Source: Lachnospiraceae bacterium
GTDB lineage: Bacteria; Bacillota; Clostridia; Lachnospirales; Lachnospiraceae
Direction: 5' to 3'
Assembly (NCBI GenBank): GCA_003862155.1
Contig: QOUV01000004.1
Span: 62,001 to 126,000, forward strand
Length of the DNA: 64,000 nucleotides
This document shows, one piece after another, positions 51,683 through 60,938 of the stretch. The translations under genes and the position numbers were made by a program. Numbering within the stretch: position 1 is the stretch's first letter; each line of letters starts with the position of its first letter. The notes under the pieces were generated by a model. That model was given only the letters and a program-made list of their open reading frames with translations, had not been told where the DNA came from and ran no database searches.

Positions 51683-52353
51683 CAATCCATCTTTATCGGA
51701 GGTTTCCCGACATCCTCTTCTGCCATTCTCTTTTCTTCGCGCAGCTCTCTGAAAAATCCCGTGATCATTGCCGCACAGTCGTCATGAAGTACATCATAAG
51801 TAATATCGCACTGGTGGTTGAACCCCGGCTGTTTTAAAAGATTCATGACTGATCCGGCGCAACCAGCCTTTGCATTCTGGGTGCCAATGACAACTCTTGG
51901 AATTCTCGCCTGTACTATGGCTCCGGCACACATCGGGCATGGCTCAAGTGTCACATACAGAGTGCAGTCTTCGAGCCTCCAGTCGCCTGTCTTTTTGCAG
52001 GCTTCCTTTATCGCAATAAGTTCCGCATGTGAAAGGACACTTCTGTCATTATTGCGGCGGTTATAACCGGTCGCTATTATCCTGCCGTTTCTTACGATAA
52101 CACAGCCTATAGGCACTTCCCTGATAGCTGCTGCGCGGTGGGCCTGTTCAATGGCGGCACGCATGAATCTCTCGTCAGCCTTTTTCTGTCTGGCGGTGTC
52201 TTTCTCGGCCCTCTTTATCGCAGCCTGCCTCTCGCGAAGAGCCTGTTTTTCATTCTTGGTCTGCTTTTTGCCGGCAGCCTTTTCTTCTTTGGCTCTTTCC
52301 AGCTCATCCTCGCGGATCTGCGCCTTTTCTCTCATTTTATCAAAAATACTCAT
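51682..52353 (-). CDS. tadA: tRNA-specific adenosine deaminase TadA with basic N-terminal extension
   Basis: Converts A34 to inosine in tRNA-Arg(ACG). 223 residues from the ATG at 52353, behind AAGGAG. The deaminase core (about 63-215) has HAELIAI (zinc His and catalytic Glu) and PCPMCAGAI zinc cysteines. Bacterial TadA is normally ~150-170 residues. Here a Lys/Arg/Glu-rich helical extension of about 60 residues precedes the core, probably a coiled coil or RNA-binding arm (inference). Confidence 0.95.
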   Translation of the reverse strand: MSIFDKMREKAQIREDELERAKEEKAAGKKQTKNEKQALRERQAAIKRAEKDTARQKKADERFMRAAIEQAHRAAAIREVPIGCVIVRNGRIIATGYNRRNNDRSVLSHAELIAIKEACKKTGDWRLEDCTLYVTLEPCPMCAGAIVQARIPRVVIGTQNAKAGCAGSVMNLLKQPGFNHQCDITYDVLHDDCAAMITGFFRELREEKRMAEEDVGKPPIKMD

Positions 52354-52367
52354 AGAGTCTCCTTTTT

Positions 52368-52643
52368 TTATTCCGTTTTCCCGCACTGAAATATATTGCG
52401 TTTATCTTCAATAAGCTGGCATTTTTCCCGGTGGGAAAGCTGTTTTATCAGCGCTTCCCGCGACATAGCATCGTGTCGGGCAGCATATTCTTCGTAGTAA
52501 ACTAATTCTACCGGTCTCCTCGACCTGGTATACTTTGCTCCTTTTTTTCCGTTGTTGTGTTCTTTGACCCTGCGTTCTAAGTTAGTAGTATAACCTGTGT
52601 ACAGGCTGTTATCGGAGCATTTTACAATGTAGGTGTAATACAT
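52368..52643 (-). CDS. GIY-YIG nuclease-domain protein (UPF0213/YhbQ-like)
   Basis: 91 residues. YYTYIVKCSDNSLYTGYT gives the GIY-YIG core, followed by Arg in LERRVKEHN and catalytic Glu near 58-60 (REALIKQLSHREK). Single-domain members of this family are linked to DNA repair or stress, with unclear substrates. Its ATG overlaps the GGDEF stop by one base. Confidence 0.93.
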   Translation of the reverse strand: MYYTYIVKCSDNSLYTGYTTNLERRVKEHNNGKKGAKYTRSRRPVELVYYEEYAARHDAMSREALIKQLSHREKCQLIEDKRNIFQCGKTE

Positions 52644-54316
52644 CAGCTGTCATCTTCCATCTCAGTCACCAGAACGCCTTCTGTATCGTCGTAATTCCCC
52701 GAACTGTATATCGGGAGATGTCCGACCATAATACTGTTTCGGCTTTTGGTCTTCACTTTATACAAAAGGCCGTCCGCCTGGTGCAAAAACTGCCAGATGC
52801 TCCTGCCCTCTTCCGGGATTCCCCAGAAAATACCCTGTGAAATAGTGATAAACTTCGAATTGGTACGCGAATATTCGTGTACAACGTGTCCATCGTTTAT
52901 GATCTTCTTAAGATCCTTTGCCAGTGAAAACACTTCCTTCTCAGTGTACCCCTCATAGATCAGGACAAACTCGTCGCCTCCATATCTGGCTGCGAAAATA
53001 TTGAGATTATCCTGCAGCTTTTTAATGCAGTCCGCTATATATTTTATGACTCGGTCCCCAGCCTGGTGACCATAGTGGTCGTTGTATTCCTTGAAAAAAT
53101 CGACGTCGAGCATCTCGACCGCGATTCCCACATGGTTTTTAAGTCCACGCTGGTAAATGACATCGCCCTCGCTGTTCAGCCTGAAACGGTTGTACATGCT
53201 GGTCAGCGGGTCCGTCTCGCTCTTTCTTTCCAGAGATCTGGACTTGGCTGCGATATAGCTGTTCTCCTCGGCCAGCCTGTAAAGGTTCTCCCTGAGCTTT
53301 ATCATGCTCTTTATCATAAGATCGTTCTCATGGGACATCATCCGTTCATTTTCATAGTAATGAACTGCAGCCTCTTTGTAACTGTCCTTATCACCCACAC
53401 TTTTGAAAAATTCGATCATCAGATGAAGCAGTTTCTGCTCAATATTTTTGACTGAAGTTTTTTGAGCCATAGCCTTTATCGGAACCAGAAGACTCGCAAA
53501 TGTCGTATAGTCTCCGGTTTCCAGAAGAAGTGACAGGAAATCGTACAAATCATCGAAAAAATCGAGTATTGCTATGTCTGACGAAAAGGCCTCTACGACC
53601 TTTTTTACTGCGCGCTCCTTTTCATCAGGTTCTTTTTTTATGTAGTAATATCTTGCGAGAAAACAGTATACGTTTATCTCCTCGTCTTTAGAAAGAAATG
53701 GTGTACATTGAACTTCAATTATGGACTCATATTTGTCAGCATCAGCCATATCTTTATTCATCAGATAGCTTCGCCCGAGCCCGACTGCGGCTGCCGTAAA
53801 AGACTCAATAAACTCCGGGATATCGTCTTTGTGATCTATGATATACTTGTAGGCTGCTTCGTAGTGTTCTATCGCTTCTCCGGCACTTCCGACCGACAGA
53901 AAAAGAGCACCCATATTCATCTGAAGTACCCATTCTATATCTGGAAGACTGTACTGCTTGCAGATAGACTGTGCCCTGTAATAGTAATCGAGTGCAAACG
54001 GTGCATTCCCTCGGTTTAATGACATAATGCCCAGCATATTGTCAGCCATCGCCAGATAGCCCCATTCGCCTATCCTCTCAAATGGTTCCATGCACTTAAG
54101 CATCTCGCGGTAGAATCCCAGCACATCATTTTTGCGGTAGTAGTATTCTCCTCTGACAAAGCAGGCATATCCTGTCAGTGCGTCATCGTCCTGCATTTGG
54201 CCATATTTCTCAAGCTTATCGCAAAGAGCGATGGTGTTTTTACTATAAGTCTCTTTTTCCCGATTTATCTGTCTTATCAGGTTGGCTATTTCTGTCCTGT
54301 ATGACGATATATCCAA
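52643..54316 (-). CDS. TPR-GGDEF diguanylate cyclase
   Basis: 557 residues, cytoplasmic. About 1-330 are tetratricopeptide-like helical repeats, a coiled coil near 330-375, then a GGDEF domain with SETDPLTSMYNR, metal-binding Asp in MLDVDFFKEYND and the intact RYGGDEF active site (446-450). Should make cyclic-di-GMP, controlled by protein contacts through the TPR part. Motility and pilus functions elsewhere in the window are possible targets (inference). Start is TTG at 54316, right after the rsmA stop, with AAGGT as ribosome site. Confidence 0.92.
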   Translation of the reverse strand: MDISSYRTEIANLIRQINREKETYSKNTIALCDKLEKYGQMQDDDALTGYACFVRGEYYYRKNDVLGFYREMLKCMEPFERIGEWGYLAMADNMLGIMSLNRGNAPFALDYYYRAQSICKQYSLPDIEWVLQMNMGALFLSVGSAGEAIEHYEAAYKYIIDHKDDIPEFIESFTAAAVGLGRSYLMNKDMADADKYESIIEVQCTPFLSKDEEINVYCFLARYYYIKKEPDEKERAVKKVVEAFSSDIAILDFFDDLYDFLSLLLETGDYTTFASLLVPIKAMAQKTSVKNIEQKLLHLMIEFFKSVGDKDSYKEAAVHYYENERMMSHENDLMIKSMIKLRENLYRLAEENSYIAAKSRSLERKSETDPLTSMYNRFRLNSEGDVIYQRGLKNHVGIAVEMLDVDFFKEYNDHYGHQAGDRVIKYIADCIKKLQDNLNIFAARYGGDEFVLIYEGYTEKEVFSLAKDLKKIINDGHVVHEYSRTNSKFITISQGIFWGIPEEGRSIWQFLHQADGLLYKVKTKSRNSIMVGHLPIYSSGNYDDTEGVLVTEMEDDS

Positions 54317-55180
54317 TTATTTTACCTTCAGCACTTTTGTAAGCTTAATATAGTCATCGAGCGTCAGCACTTCGGCACGCCATGTCGTAGTAATGCATGA
54401 ATTCCACATGGCATCCTCCATCTCCTTTTTCGACATGTCCGAAATACCCGCATTGTAGATTGCATTTACCAGTGTCTTGCGCCGCTGATTAAAAGCGGCT
54501 CTGATTGTCCTGAAAAGAGGCCCCTGAATCTGCTTCTGTTCCTCTGTCAGTTCCTTTCGGTGCAGAGTAATGACAGCCGATTCGACCTTCGGCCTCGGGA
54601 CAAAGCTCTCCGGTTTTACTGTAAAAAGTATCTCCGGATCCGTATAGAACTGAACCGCAAGTGTCAGCGCCCCGTACTCCGAAGTACCCGGTTTAGCCTG
54701 CATCCTCTCAGCGACTTCACGCTGAACCATAACCGTTATCGAGTCGAAATCGATATCTCTCTGCAGGATTCCAAGGATTATCGGAGTAGTAATATAATAT
54801 GGAAGATTTGCCACGAACTTGACCGGCCCTGTTATATTTTCATCCTTGAAAAGTTTTTCGAAATCCACATCGAGCACATCATCGTTAATGATTGTGACAT
54901 TGTCATATTCTGAAAGCGTGTCGTGAAGTATCGGGACAAGCCTGTCATCGAGCTCAATGCAGATGACTCTGCCTGCTGCCTCCGCCAGATACTGCGTCAG
55001 CGAGCCGACTCCCGGACCGATCTCTATGACTGTGTCATACTCAGTCACCTCTGCGCCTTCGACGATATCTCTTAAAATGTCCGAATCGATCAAAAAATTC
55101 TGCCCATATTTTTTCTTAAAGTGAAAATCGTACTTGTTCAGGACTTCAATTGTTTTACTGTAACTGTCCAGTTGCGGCAT
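54317..55180 (-). CDS. rsmA: 16S rRNA dimethyladenosine transferase RsmA (KsgA)
   Basis: Dimethylates A1518/A1519 of 16S rRNA. 287 residues. Methyltransferase motifs: FKKKYGQNFLID near 20, VIEIGPGVGSLTQYLAE near 45, the catalytic NLPYYITTPII near 125. Normal length. Follows tatD by 18 bp; start behind AGGGGG. Confidence 0.97.
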   Translation of the reverse strand: MPQLDSYSKTIEVLNKYDFHFKKKYGQNFLIDSDILRDIVEGAEVTEYDTVIEIGPGVGSLTQYLAEAAGRVICIELDDRLVPILHDTLSEYDNVTIINDDVLDVDFEKLFKDENITGPVKFVANLPYYITTPIILGILQRDIDFDSITVMVQREVAERMQAKPGTSEYGALTLAVQFYTDPEILFTVKPESFVPRPKVESAVITLHRKELTEEQKQIQGPLFRTIRAAFNQRRKTLVNAIYNAGISDMSKKEMEDAMWNSCITTTWRAEVLTLDDYIKLTKVLKVK

Positions 55181-55198
55181 TTATCCCCCTGATAATCA

Positions 55199-56068
55199 TC
55201 ATGATATTGAGAAAAAATCGTATCCATTTTTTCTTGTCGTCTCCATAACCCTGTACTCGGTCAGCTCTTTTAAGCCTGCAATATATTTAATAATATACGG
55301 CAGATATCCCGAGTCATTTCTCATTCCACGGAACGGCTCCGGCGCCATGTAAGGGCAGTCTGTCTCGACTAAAATCCTCTCGAGTGGAATCTGCCTGACG
55401 ACCTCTTTTATCTTCTTCGCATTTTTGAAGGTGACTACACCACCGACTCCAATGCAGCATCCCATATCAATATAGTCCATCGCCATCTCAGGTGAATACG
55501 AATAGCTGTGGATAACTGCCCTGACGCCTTTGGCACAAGCCTCTTTCATTATTGAAAAAGTGTCCGCTGCAGCCTCCCTGGAGTGAATTATCACAGGAAG
55601 GTCCAGCTTAAGAGCCAGCTCAAGCTGTGCCTTGAAAAAATACTGCTGCCAGGCCCTGGCTTTTCTGTCTTTTACCCAATAGTAGTCGAGACCGATCTCA
55701 CCAATAGCTTTGCATCTGCCATCCTGCGCCAATTCAGTCAGTTCTTTTATAGTCGGATTTTCCTGCCATTCAAAGTCTTCCGGCGGCATTTCATCCGGGC
55801 AGAAATTCTCGCATGGCCGGCCATTTACCTCATCAGATACCATCCTACCCGGTATGCCGAAATCCCTGATCTCTTCAGGATGAATTCCGACGGCTGCATA
55901 GATGTAATCGTGCGACTTCGAAAGCTCAAGGGCCTGCCTGCTGCTTTCCAGAGTCGAGCCGACGTCGACTATCGTCTCGATCAGCCCACTGTGGATTTTG
56001 TTCAGGAGTTCCTCTCTGTCACCGTCAAATGCTTTATCTTCGTAATGTGCGTGTGACTCAAATATCAT
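55199..56068 (-). CDS. tatD: TatD-family deoxyribonuclease
   Basis: Metal-dependent 3'-5' exonuclease. 289 residues, slightly longer than the usual ~260. HAHYED near 6 (the usual HxHxxD), AIGEIGLDYYW near 145, PVIIHSREA near 180, HSYSYSPEMA and ETDCPYMAPEPFRG near 245 are present. A ~30-residue insertion near 78-110 (DEVNGRPCENFCPDEM) is atypical. Its ATG overlaps the metG stop by 4 bp. Confidence 0.95.
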   Translation of the reverse strand: MIFESHAHYEDKAFDGDREELLNKIHSGLIETIVDVGSTLESSRQALELSKSHDYIYAAVGIHPEEIRDFGIPGRMVSDEVNGRPCENFCPDEMPPEDFEWQENPTIKELTELAQDGRCKAIGEIGLDYYWVKDRKARAWQQYFFKAQLELALKLDLPVIIHSREAAADTFSIMKEACAKGVRAVIHSYSYSPEMAMDYIDMGCCIGVGGVVTFKNAKKIKEVVRQIPLERILVETDCPYMAPEPFRGMRNDSGYLPYIIKYIAGLKELTEYRVMETTRKNGYDFFSIS

Positions 56069-58128
56069 GAGATCTCAGCTCCAGAAGGCATCTCCTTCTC
56101 AGGAGTCATAAGCGCGAGATTGCCGTCAGCATCCTCTGCGCAGAGCAGCATGCCCTGAGACTCAATGCCTGCAAGCTTCCTTGGAGCAAGGTTGGTAAGG
56201 ACCATTACCTTCTTTCCAACCATTTCATCTGCAGAATAGTATTTTTTTATTCCAGAAACAATCTGAAGCACATCGCTTCCGACCTGAACCTTGGAGCAGA
56301 GGAGTTTCTTTGACTTCGGTACTTCCTCACATTCCAGGATCTTTCCAATGCGGAACTGAAGCCTGGCGAAATCGTCATAGCTGATCTCAGGTTTCTGCTC
56401 GACGTCTATCGGATTTTCATCCTTTTCGTCGTCAGATGAAACAGCTCCGGTCTTCTTATCACCCTGCATATTTGCAACAGTGAGCTTTCCAGCCTTCTTC
56501 AGATTCTCAAAAGCTATCTTCTGATGCTCTTTAAATTCAGTTTTCTGTTTCTCTGTGATCTCGTCGGTCTGTTTTAAAACCTCATTTACATCTTTTCTGG
56601 CAAAAAGCATCTCCGGCTTCTCAATGACCTTCGTTCCTGAAGGGTATAGTCCCGTCTTGTCGAGATCGTCGAAATCACGGAGAGTGGTATTGAACTGCTT
56701 CGCAATATTCTCAGCTGTATCAGGCATAAACGGATAGAGCAGTGATGCCCCTGTAATGATCCCGTCTGCCAGGTTGTAGAGAACAGTAGCGAGTCTGTCT
56801 TTCTTTGCCTCATCCTTAGCTAATACCCAAGGCTCAGTCTCATCGATATATTTGTTCAGACGCTTAAAAATCCTGAAGATTTCTGTAAGTGCATCTGCAG
56901 CGTGGAGCGTATCCATTTTTTTGATACAGATATCGCGGACTGCGGTAACAACCGACTTCAAATCGTCGTCAACCGGTTCTGCGGCACCCTTGTCACAAAC
57001 GATGCCGTCAAAATACTTGTTTGACATCGAAAGTGTACGCTGTACAAGATTTCCGAGCGTATTTGCAAGATCTGAATTGTATCTCTCGACCATCAGCTCC
57101 CAGGTGATGACACCGTCATTCTCGTACGGCATCTCGTGTATACAGAAATAACGGACTGCATCTACACCAAACAGGTCGATCATATCGTCCGCATAGATAA
57201 CATTTCCCTTGCTCTTCGACATCTTCTCGCCACCCTGCATAAGCCACGGGTGTCCAAAAACCTGCTTTGGAAGCGGCTCGCCGAGCGCCATCAGGAAAAT
57301 AGGCCAGTAGATCGTATGGAATCTGACGATATCCTTTCCGATCAGATGAAGGTCTGCCGGCCAGTATTTCTTATATAACGGTCCACTCTCACCATCCGGA
57401 TCGTAACCTAGTCCGGTGATATAGTTTGAAAGAGCATCCAGCCATACATAGACAACATGCTTTGAGTCAAAATCTACAGGAATTCCCCATTTAAATGAGC
57501 TTCTCGATACACAGAGATCCTGAAGTCCCGGAAGCAGGAAGTTGTTCATCATCTCGTTTTTTCTTGAAACAGGCTGAATGAACTCAGGATGTGTATTTAT
57601 ATAGTCGATAAGTTTCGGAGCATATTTGCTCATCTTGAAGAAATATGCCTCTTCTGACATCTGATGAACTTCGCTGCCGCAGACCGGGCATCTGCCATCC
57701 TCAGTAAGCTGCGACTTTGTATAAAAGGCCTCACACTCAGTACAGTACATGCCGTCATAAGAGCCCTTGTAAATATCACCCTGATCGTAGAGTTTCTTGA
57801 AGATCTTCTGGACACATTTTACATGATCGTCATCAGTAGTCCTGATAAAACGGTCATAGGAAGTATTGCACATATCCCAGAGACGCTTGATCTCTGCCGC
57901 TGTCTTGTCGACGAACTCCTTCGGTGTGCAGCCGTCTTCTATAGCACGGGTCTCTATCTTCTGGCCATGCTCATCTGAACCGGTCTGAAAATAAACATCG
58001 TAACCTTCTTTCCTTTTGAATCTGGCGATCGCATCGGCGAGGATTATCTCATATGTATTGCCAATGTGTGGTTTCCCAGATGTGTATGCAATCGCCGTTG
58101 TAATATAGTATGGTCCCTTGTTCTTCAA
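56065..58128 (-). CDS. metG: Methionyl-tRNA synthetase
   Basis: 687 residues. Class I motifs PHIGNTYE (HIGH type) and KMSKSKGNV; zinc-binding CTECEAFYTKSQL...CPVCGS; anticodon domain; C-terminal tRNA-binding Trbp111 domain (about 585-687, DFARLQFRIGKILECEEVP). Start is TTG at 58128, nine bases behind AAGGAG. First gene of the operon running to the GNAT gene; metG-tatD-rsmA order is conserved in Firmicutes. Confidence 0.96.
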   Translation of the reverse strand: MKNKGPYYITTAIAYTSGKPHIGNTYEIILADAIARFKRKEGYDVYFQTGSDEHGQKIETRAIEDGCTPKEFVDKTAAEIKRLWDMCNTSYDRFIRTTDDDHVKCVQKIFKKLYDQGDIYKGSYDGMYCTECEAFYTKSQLTEDGRCPVCGSEVHQMSEEAYFFKMSKYAPKLIDYINTHPEFIQPVSRKNEMMNNFLLPGLQDLCVSRSSFKWGIPVDFDSKHVVYVWLDALSNYITGLGYDPDGESGPLYKKYWPADLHLIGKDIVRFHTIYWPIFLMALGEPLPKQVFGHPWLMQGGEKMSKSKGNVIYADDMIDLFGVDAVRYFCIHEMPYENDGVITWELMVERYNSDLANTLGNLVQRTLSMSNKYFDGIVCDKGAAEPVDDDLKSVVTAVRDICIKKMDTLHAADALTEIFRIFKRLNKYIDETEPWVLAKDEAKKDRLATVLYNLADGIITGASLLYPFMPDTAENIAKQFNTTLRDFDDLDKTGLYPSGTKVIEKPEMLFARKDVNEVLKQTDEITEKQKTEFKEHQKIAFENLKKAGKLTVANMQGDKKTGAVSSDDEKDENPIDVEQKPEISYDDFARLQFRIGKILECEEVPKSKKLLCSKVQVGSDVLQIVSGIKKYYSADEMVGKKVMVLTNLAPRKLAGIESQGMLLCAEDADGNLALMTPEKEMPSGAEIS

Positions 58129-58169
58129 TTTAAAAAACTCCTTATTTATAAATTTTCCGGATATTCTGA

Positions 58170-58670
58170 TTATTTTTCCGTAGAATCAGCTGAATCTTCC
58201 GGTTTATCTGATGTCTTCACATCGTCTTCGGCTTTATCGTCATCTGACGCCTCATCAGCCTTATCGTCCTGAGCTTCGTCATCCTCAAAAACGTCATCAT
58301 AATCTGCCGTCTCTGCATCAGTAGTATCCGATTCTTCGAAAATATTCATGTCCTCACCACAGTTCGGGCAGAACTTCGCATTCTTCGGTACGTACTCTCC
58401 GCAATTCGGGCAGACTACTTCGCCCCGAATATCAGCCAGTTCATCCTTCGTATCAGAAATCTCAGTGTAAATCTCACTGATACGCCTGTTTTCTGCTGTA
58501 TTTTCATTCTTATGCTTCTCGTAATACTTCTTACCCAGGTTTTCAAATTCCTGCGTCAGTTTATCGTCGAGACTTCTGAGTCTGACATTCAGTTTTGCGG
58601 TTCTTGCTGCATCCTTTGCAGCTGCTCCAAATCCTTTTCCGGCTTCGTTTAAAGAATCAAAAAATCCCAT
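58170..58670 (-). CDS. Zinc-ribbon protein with acidic tail
   Basis: 166 residues from the ATG at 58670, behind AAGGAGG. N-terminal amphipathic stretch with a GKGFGAAAKDAARTAKLN segment, then a helical region, a double CxxC zinc ribbon (CPNCGEYVPKNAKFCPNCGED, about 85-105) and a highly acidic Asp/Glu/Ser tail (about 110-166). Similar small zinc-ribbon proteins are common in Firmicutes and uncharacterised. Upstream of metG on the same strand, 41 bp. Confidence 0.8.
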   Translation of the reverse strand: MGFFDSLNEAGKGFGAAAKDAARTAKLNVRLRSLDDKLTQEFENLGKKYYEKHKNENTAENRRISEIYTEISDTKDELADIRGEVVCPNCGEYVPKNAKFCPNCGEDMNIFEESDTTDAETADYDDVFEDDEAQDDKADEASDDDKAEDDVKTSDKPEDSADSTEK

Positions 58671-58923
58671 ATCAGTAGGCCTCCTTTTTAAAAATTTCGT
58701 CACTTTGTCTACTATTATACAACATTTTATCGTTCTATTTCCACAAGAAATATTTTCTATTGATTTTCAGTTTGCAATTTCAAAAATCCCCGGTTCTCTT
58801 CGAGTATCTCGAATATATTTTTATTATTCTACTATATTCTCAAATATTCCGCTATTTTTTTCTTATTTTAGTATGCTTAGTTCATATTTTTTAATCTCGT
58901 CAAATTTTCAGGAGCGAACTGCT

Positions 58924-59274
58924 ATGTTAAAAGACAATCCTCTGCACATCTTTTCTGAAAGACTGTCCTCTCTGTTAGAGGAAAATAATATTAAAAAAGC
59001 CGATTTCGCGAACGAAATCGGTATTTCTCCAACCACTTTAAGTGGCTATCTGTCTGGAAAACACTGCCCGGATTTTGAAACACTTATGACCATCTGCAAA
59101 AAGCTCGGTACTCACCCTGATTATCTTCTCGGAATGAGTACCAACAAGCTTCAGGATCCATCTACTTTCTCCAGTCAGGAGAACGAACTGCTCAAATACT
59201 ACAAACAGCTGAGTGAAAATCAGCAGTATTTCGCCCTTGGCGAAGTAAAGATGCTTTTTAAAAAGGGAAAATAA
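58924..59274 (+). CDS. XRE-family helix-turn-helix regulator
   Basis: 116 residues from the ATG at 58924, behind AGGAG; the frame opens further upstream but has no start signals there. HTH about 8-65 (ERLSSLLEENNIKKADFANEIG, SPTTLSGYLSGKHCPDFETL) of the Cro/CI type. A short helical C-terminus follows. The 250-bp AT-rich DNA upstream contains repeated TATTC/GAATA motifs near 58801-58850 that could be its operator. The only plus-strand protein gene between 13.5 and 61.5 kb. Confidence 0.9.
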   Translation: MLKDNPLHIFSERLSSLLEENNIKKADFANEIGISPTTLSGYLSGKHCPDFETLMTICKKLGTHPDYLLGMSTNKLQDPSTFSSQENELLKYYKQLSENQQYFALGEVKMLFKKGK

Positions 59275-59297
59275 TTTTTATATATTTTACAATATTT

Positions 59298-60263
59298 CTA
59301 TTTTCTTATGCAGATATAGACCAGATATGAGACATACATCGCGATCATCGCAAAACCAGCCGGCTTTTTGATAGCTTTGCTCTTAAAGCAGAAGAGCCAG
59401 ACGACAAAAGAGAATACGATGAGTACGACCGCGTCAATGATATTTTCAATGCTGATCGCAACCGGTGTGATAACTGCTGCAACACCCAGAATTGCCAGAA
59501 GATTAAAAATATTGGATCCGACTGCATTTCCGACTGCCATATCGAGCTCGTTCTTTTTCGCAGCAACAATAGAAGTCGCGAGCTCCGGAAGCGAAGTTCC
59601 ACAGGCCACGATCGTAAGTCCGATCAGTGTCTCTGAAACTCCCATGGCACGGGCTATTTTTTCAGAAGAATCGACGACTAAGTCACCACCGAACTTTATC
59701 GCTATAATTCCTCCGACAATGTAGATAATCGTCAGCCAAAGTGGCATAATCCGAAAATCCTGGTCGAGCTCCTCGTCCTCTGCCTTTTCCGCAGCTGTCT
59801 TTCTTGAAGTCATCGTCCTGTGGATCATTGACCAGATAAAAAATGCGAAAAAAGCGAGGAATACTATTCCCCAGATCCTGTTCACTTTTCCTGTAGTAAG
59901 TCCGATCAGCACGATAAGTAACGCCGCAAATATCGAGAACGGAAGGTCTTTTTTTATGACAGATTTCGATACCGAAAGTGTTGAAAAAACAGCCGATGCA
60001 CCGAGCACTACCATCAGGTTAAAAATATTTGAACCGATTACATTGCTGACTGCAAGCTGATTGTGTCCCGCAATAGAAGAAGTGACCGACACCGAAAGCT
60101 CCGGGAGCGAAGTACCCATGGCTACGATCGTCATTCCGATTACAAGTCCCGGAATGTGAAACTCTCTGGCCAGTGACGAACTTCCGTCTACGAAAAAATC
60201 CGCCCCCTTTATCAGGAGCACAAACCCGACTACAAGCAAAATAATCGTAATAAACATCTGCAT
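59298..60263 (-). CDS. Sodium/calcium exchanger-family (YrbG-like) antiporter
   Basis: 321 residues with about ten helices in two homologous halves. The alpha repeats GTSLPELSVSVTSSIAGHNQ with GSNIFNLMVVLG, and CGTSLPELATSIVAAKKNE with GSNIFNLLAILG, are both intact, including the Glu that binds Ca2+. Cytoplasmic loop near 150-170 is acidic. Exports Ca2+ in exchange for Na+ or H+. Starts 12 bp after mntP. Confidence 0.95.
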   Translation of the reverse strand: MQMFITIILLVVGFVLLIKGADFFVDGSSSLAREFHIPGLVIGMTIVAMGTSLPELSVSVTSSIAGHNQLAVSNVIGSNIFNLMVVLGASAVFSTLSVSKSVIKKDLPFSIFAALLIVLIGLTTGKVNRIWGIVFLAFFAFFIWSMIHRTMTSRKTAAEKAEDEELDQDFRIMPLWLTIIYIVGGIIAIKFGGDLVVDSSEKIARAMGVSETLIGLTIVACGTSLPELATSIVAAKKNELDMAVGNAVGSNIFNLLAILGVAAVITPVAISIENIIDAVVLIVFSFVVWLFCFKSKAIKKPAGFAMIAMYVSYLVYICIRK

Positions 60264-60275
60264 AAATTTTCCCTC

Positions 60276-60857
60276 CTATTCAAGTCCCATCAGATGAGTT
60301 ATCAGAATCCTTGTTCCAATTGCTATAAGTACCAGACCGCCAATAAGTTGTGCCTTCTTTTCAAATTTTGAACCGAAAATATTTCCCAGATAAACTCCGC
60401 CGTACGATATTGCAAAAGTGATAACTCCGATCAGCGAAGATGCTCCCAAAATATTGAAATCCTTGATAAATGAGAAGGTGATACCAACAGCCAGTGCATC
60501 TATACTCGTGGCCACAGCCATCATCAGAAGTTCTTTTACATCGAGAGGCGGGTCAAGTTTCGCGACATTTTCCGTCTCATTCCACTCCTTAATGGCATCG
60601 ATTACCATTTTTCCACCGATATACAATAGAAGAAAAAACGCTATCCAATGGTCTATACTCTTGATAAATCTCGCAAAGGTACTTCCCAGAAGCCACCCGA
60701 TGACAGGCATCAGGAACTGAAATCCACCGAAAGCGAAGGATATTGCAAAACACTGTTTCCTGTTGACCTTTCTCATTGCGAGGCCCTTGGCGACCGCGAC
60801 TGCCAGCGCATCCATAGACAGACTTATACCCAGCAGGATTATTTCCACTATACTCAT
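60276..60857 (-). CDS. mntP: Manganese efflux pump MntP
   Basis: 193 residues from the ATG at 60857, six bases after GGAGG; an open frame to 60929 has no ribosome site. Six helices, with paired Asp motifs SMDALAVAVAKG near 14 and SIDALAVGITFSF near 110, the Mn2+ site of the family. No yybP-ykoY riboswitch signature is visible upstream. Forms a metal-export pair with the antiporter gene. First gene of the leftward series, next to the DnaA-box region. Confidence 0.93.
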   Translation of the reverse strand: MSIVEIILLGISLSMDALAVAVAKGLAMRKVNRKQCFAISFAFGGFQFLMPVIGWLLGSTFARFIKSIDHWIAFFLLLYIGGKMVIDAIKEWNETENVAKLDPPLDVKELLMMAVATSIDALAVGITFSFIKDFNILGASSLIGVITFAISYGGVYLGNIFGSKFEKKAQLIGGLVLIAIGTRILITHLMGLE

Positions 60858-60938
60858 TAACTGCCTCCAACTACGTTCACAAAATGGCCACAAAATATCA
60901 ACATGACAGATACTTGATTTCTGTGGCATTCCACAGAG

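Noticed and set aside
60859-60929. 24-residue extension of MntP
   Set aside because: No ribosome site for it; GGAGG directly before the ATG at 60857 fits the family N-terminus.
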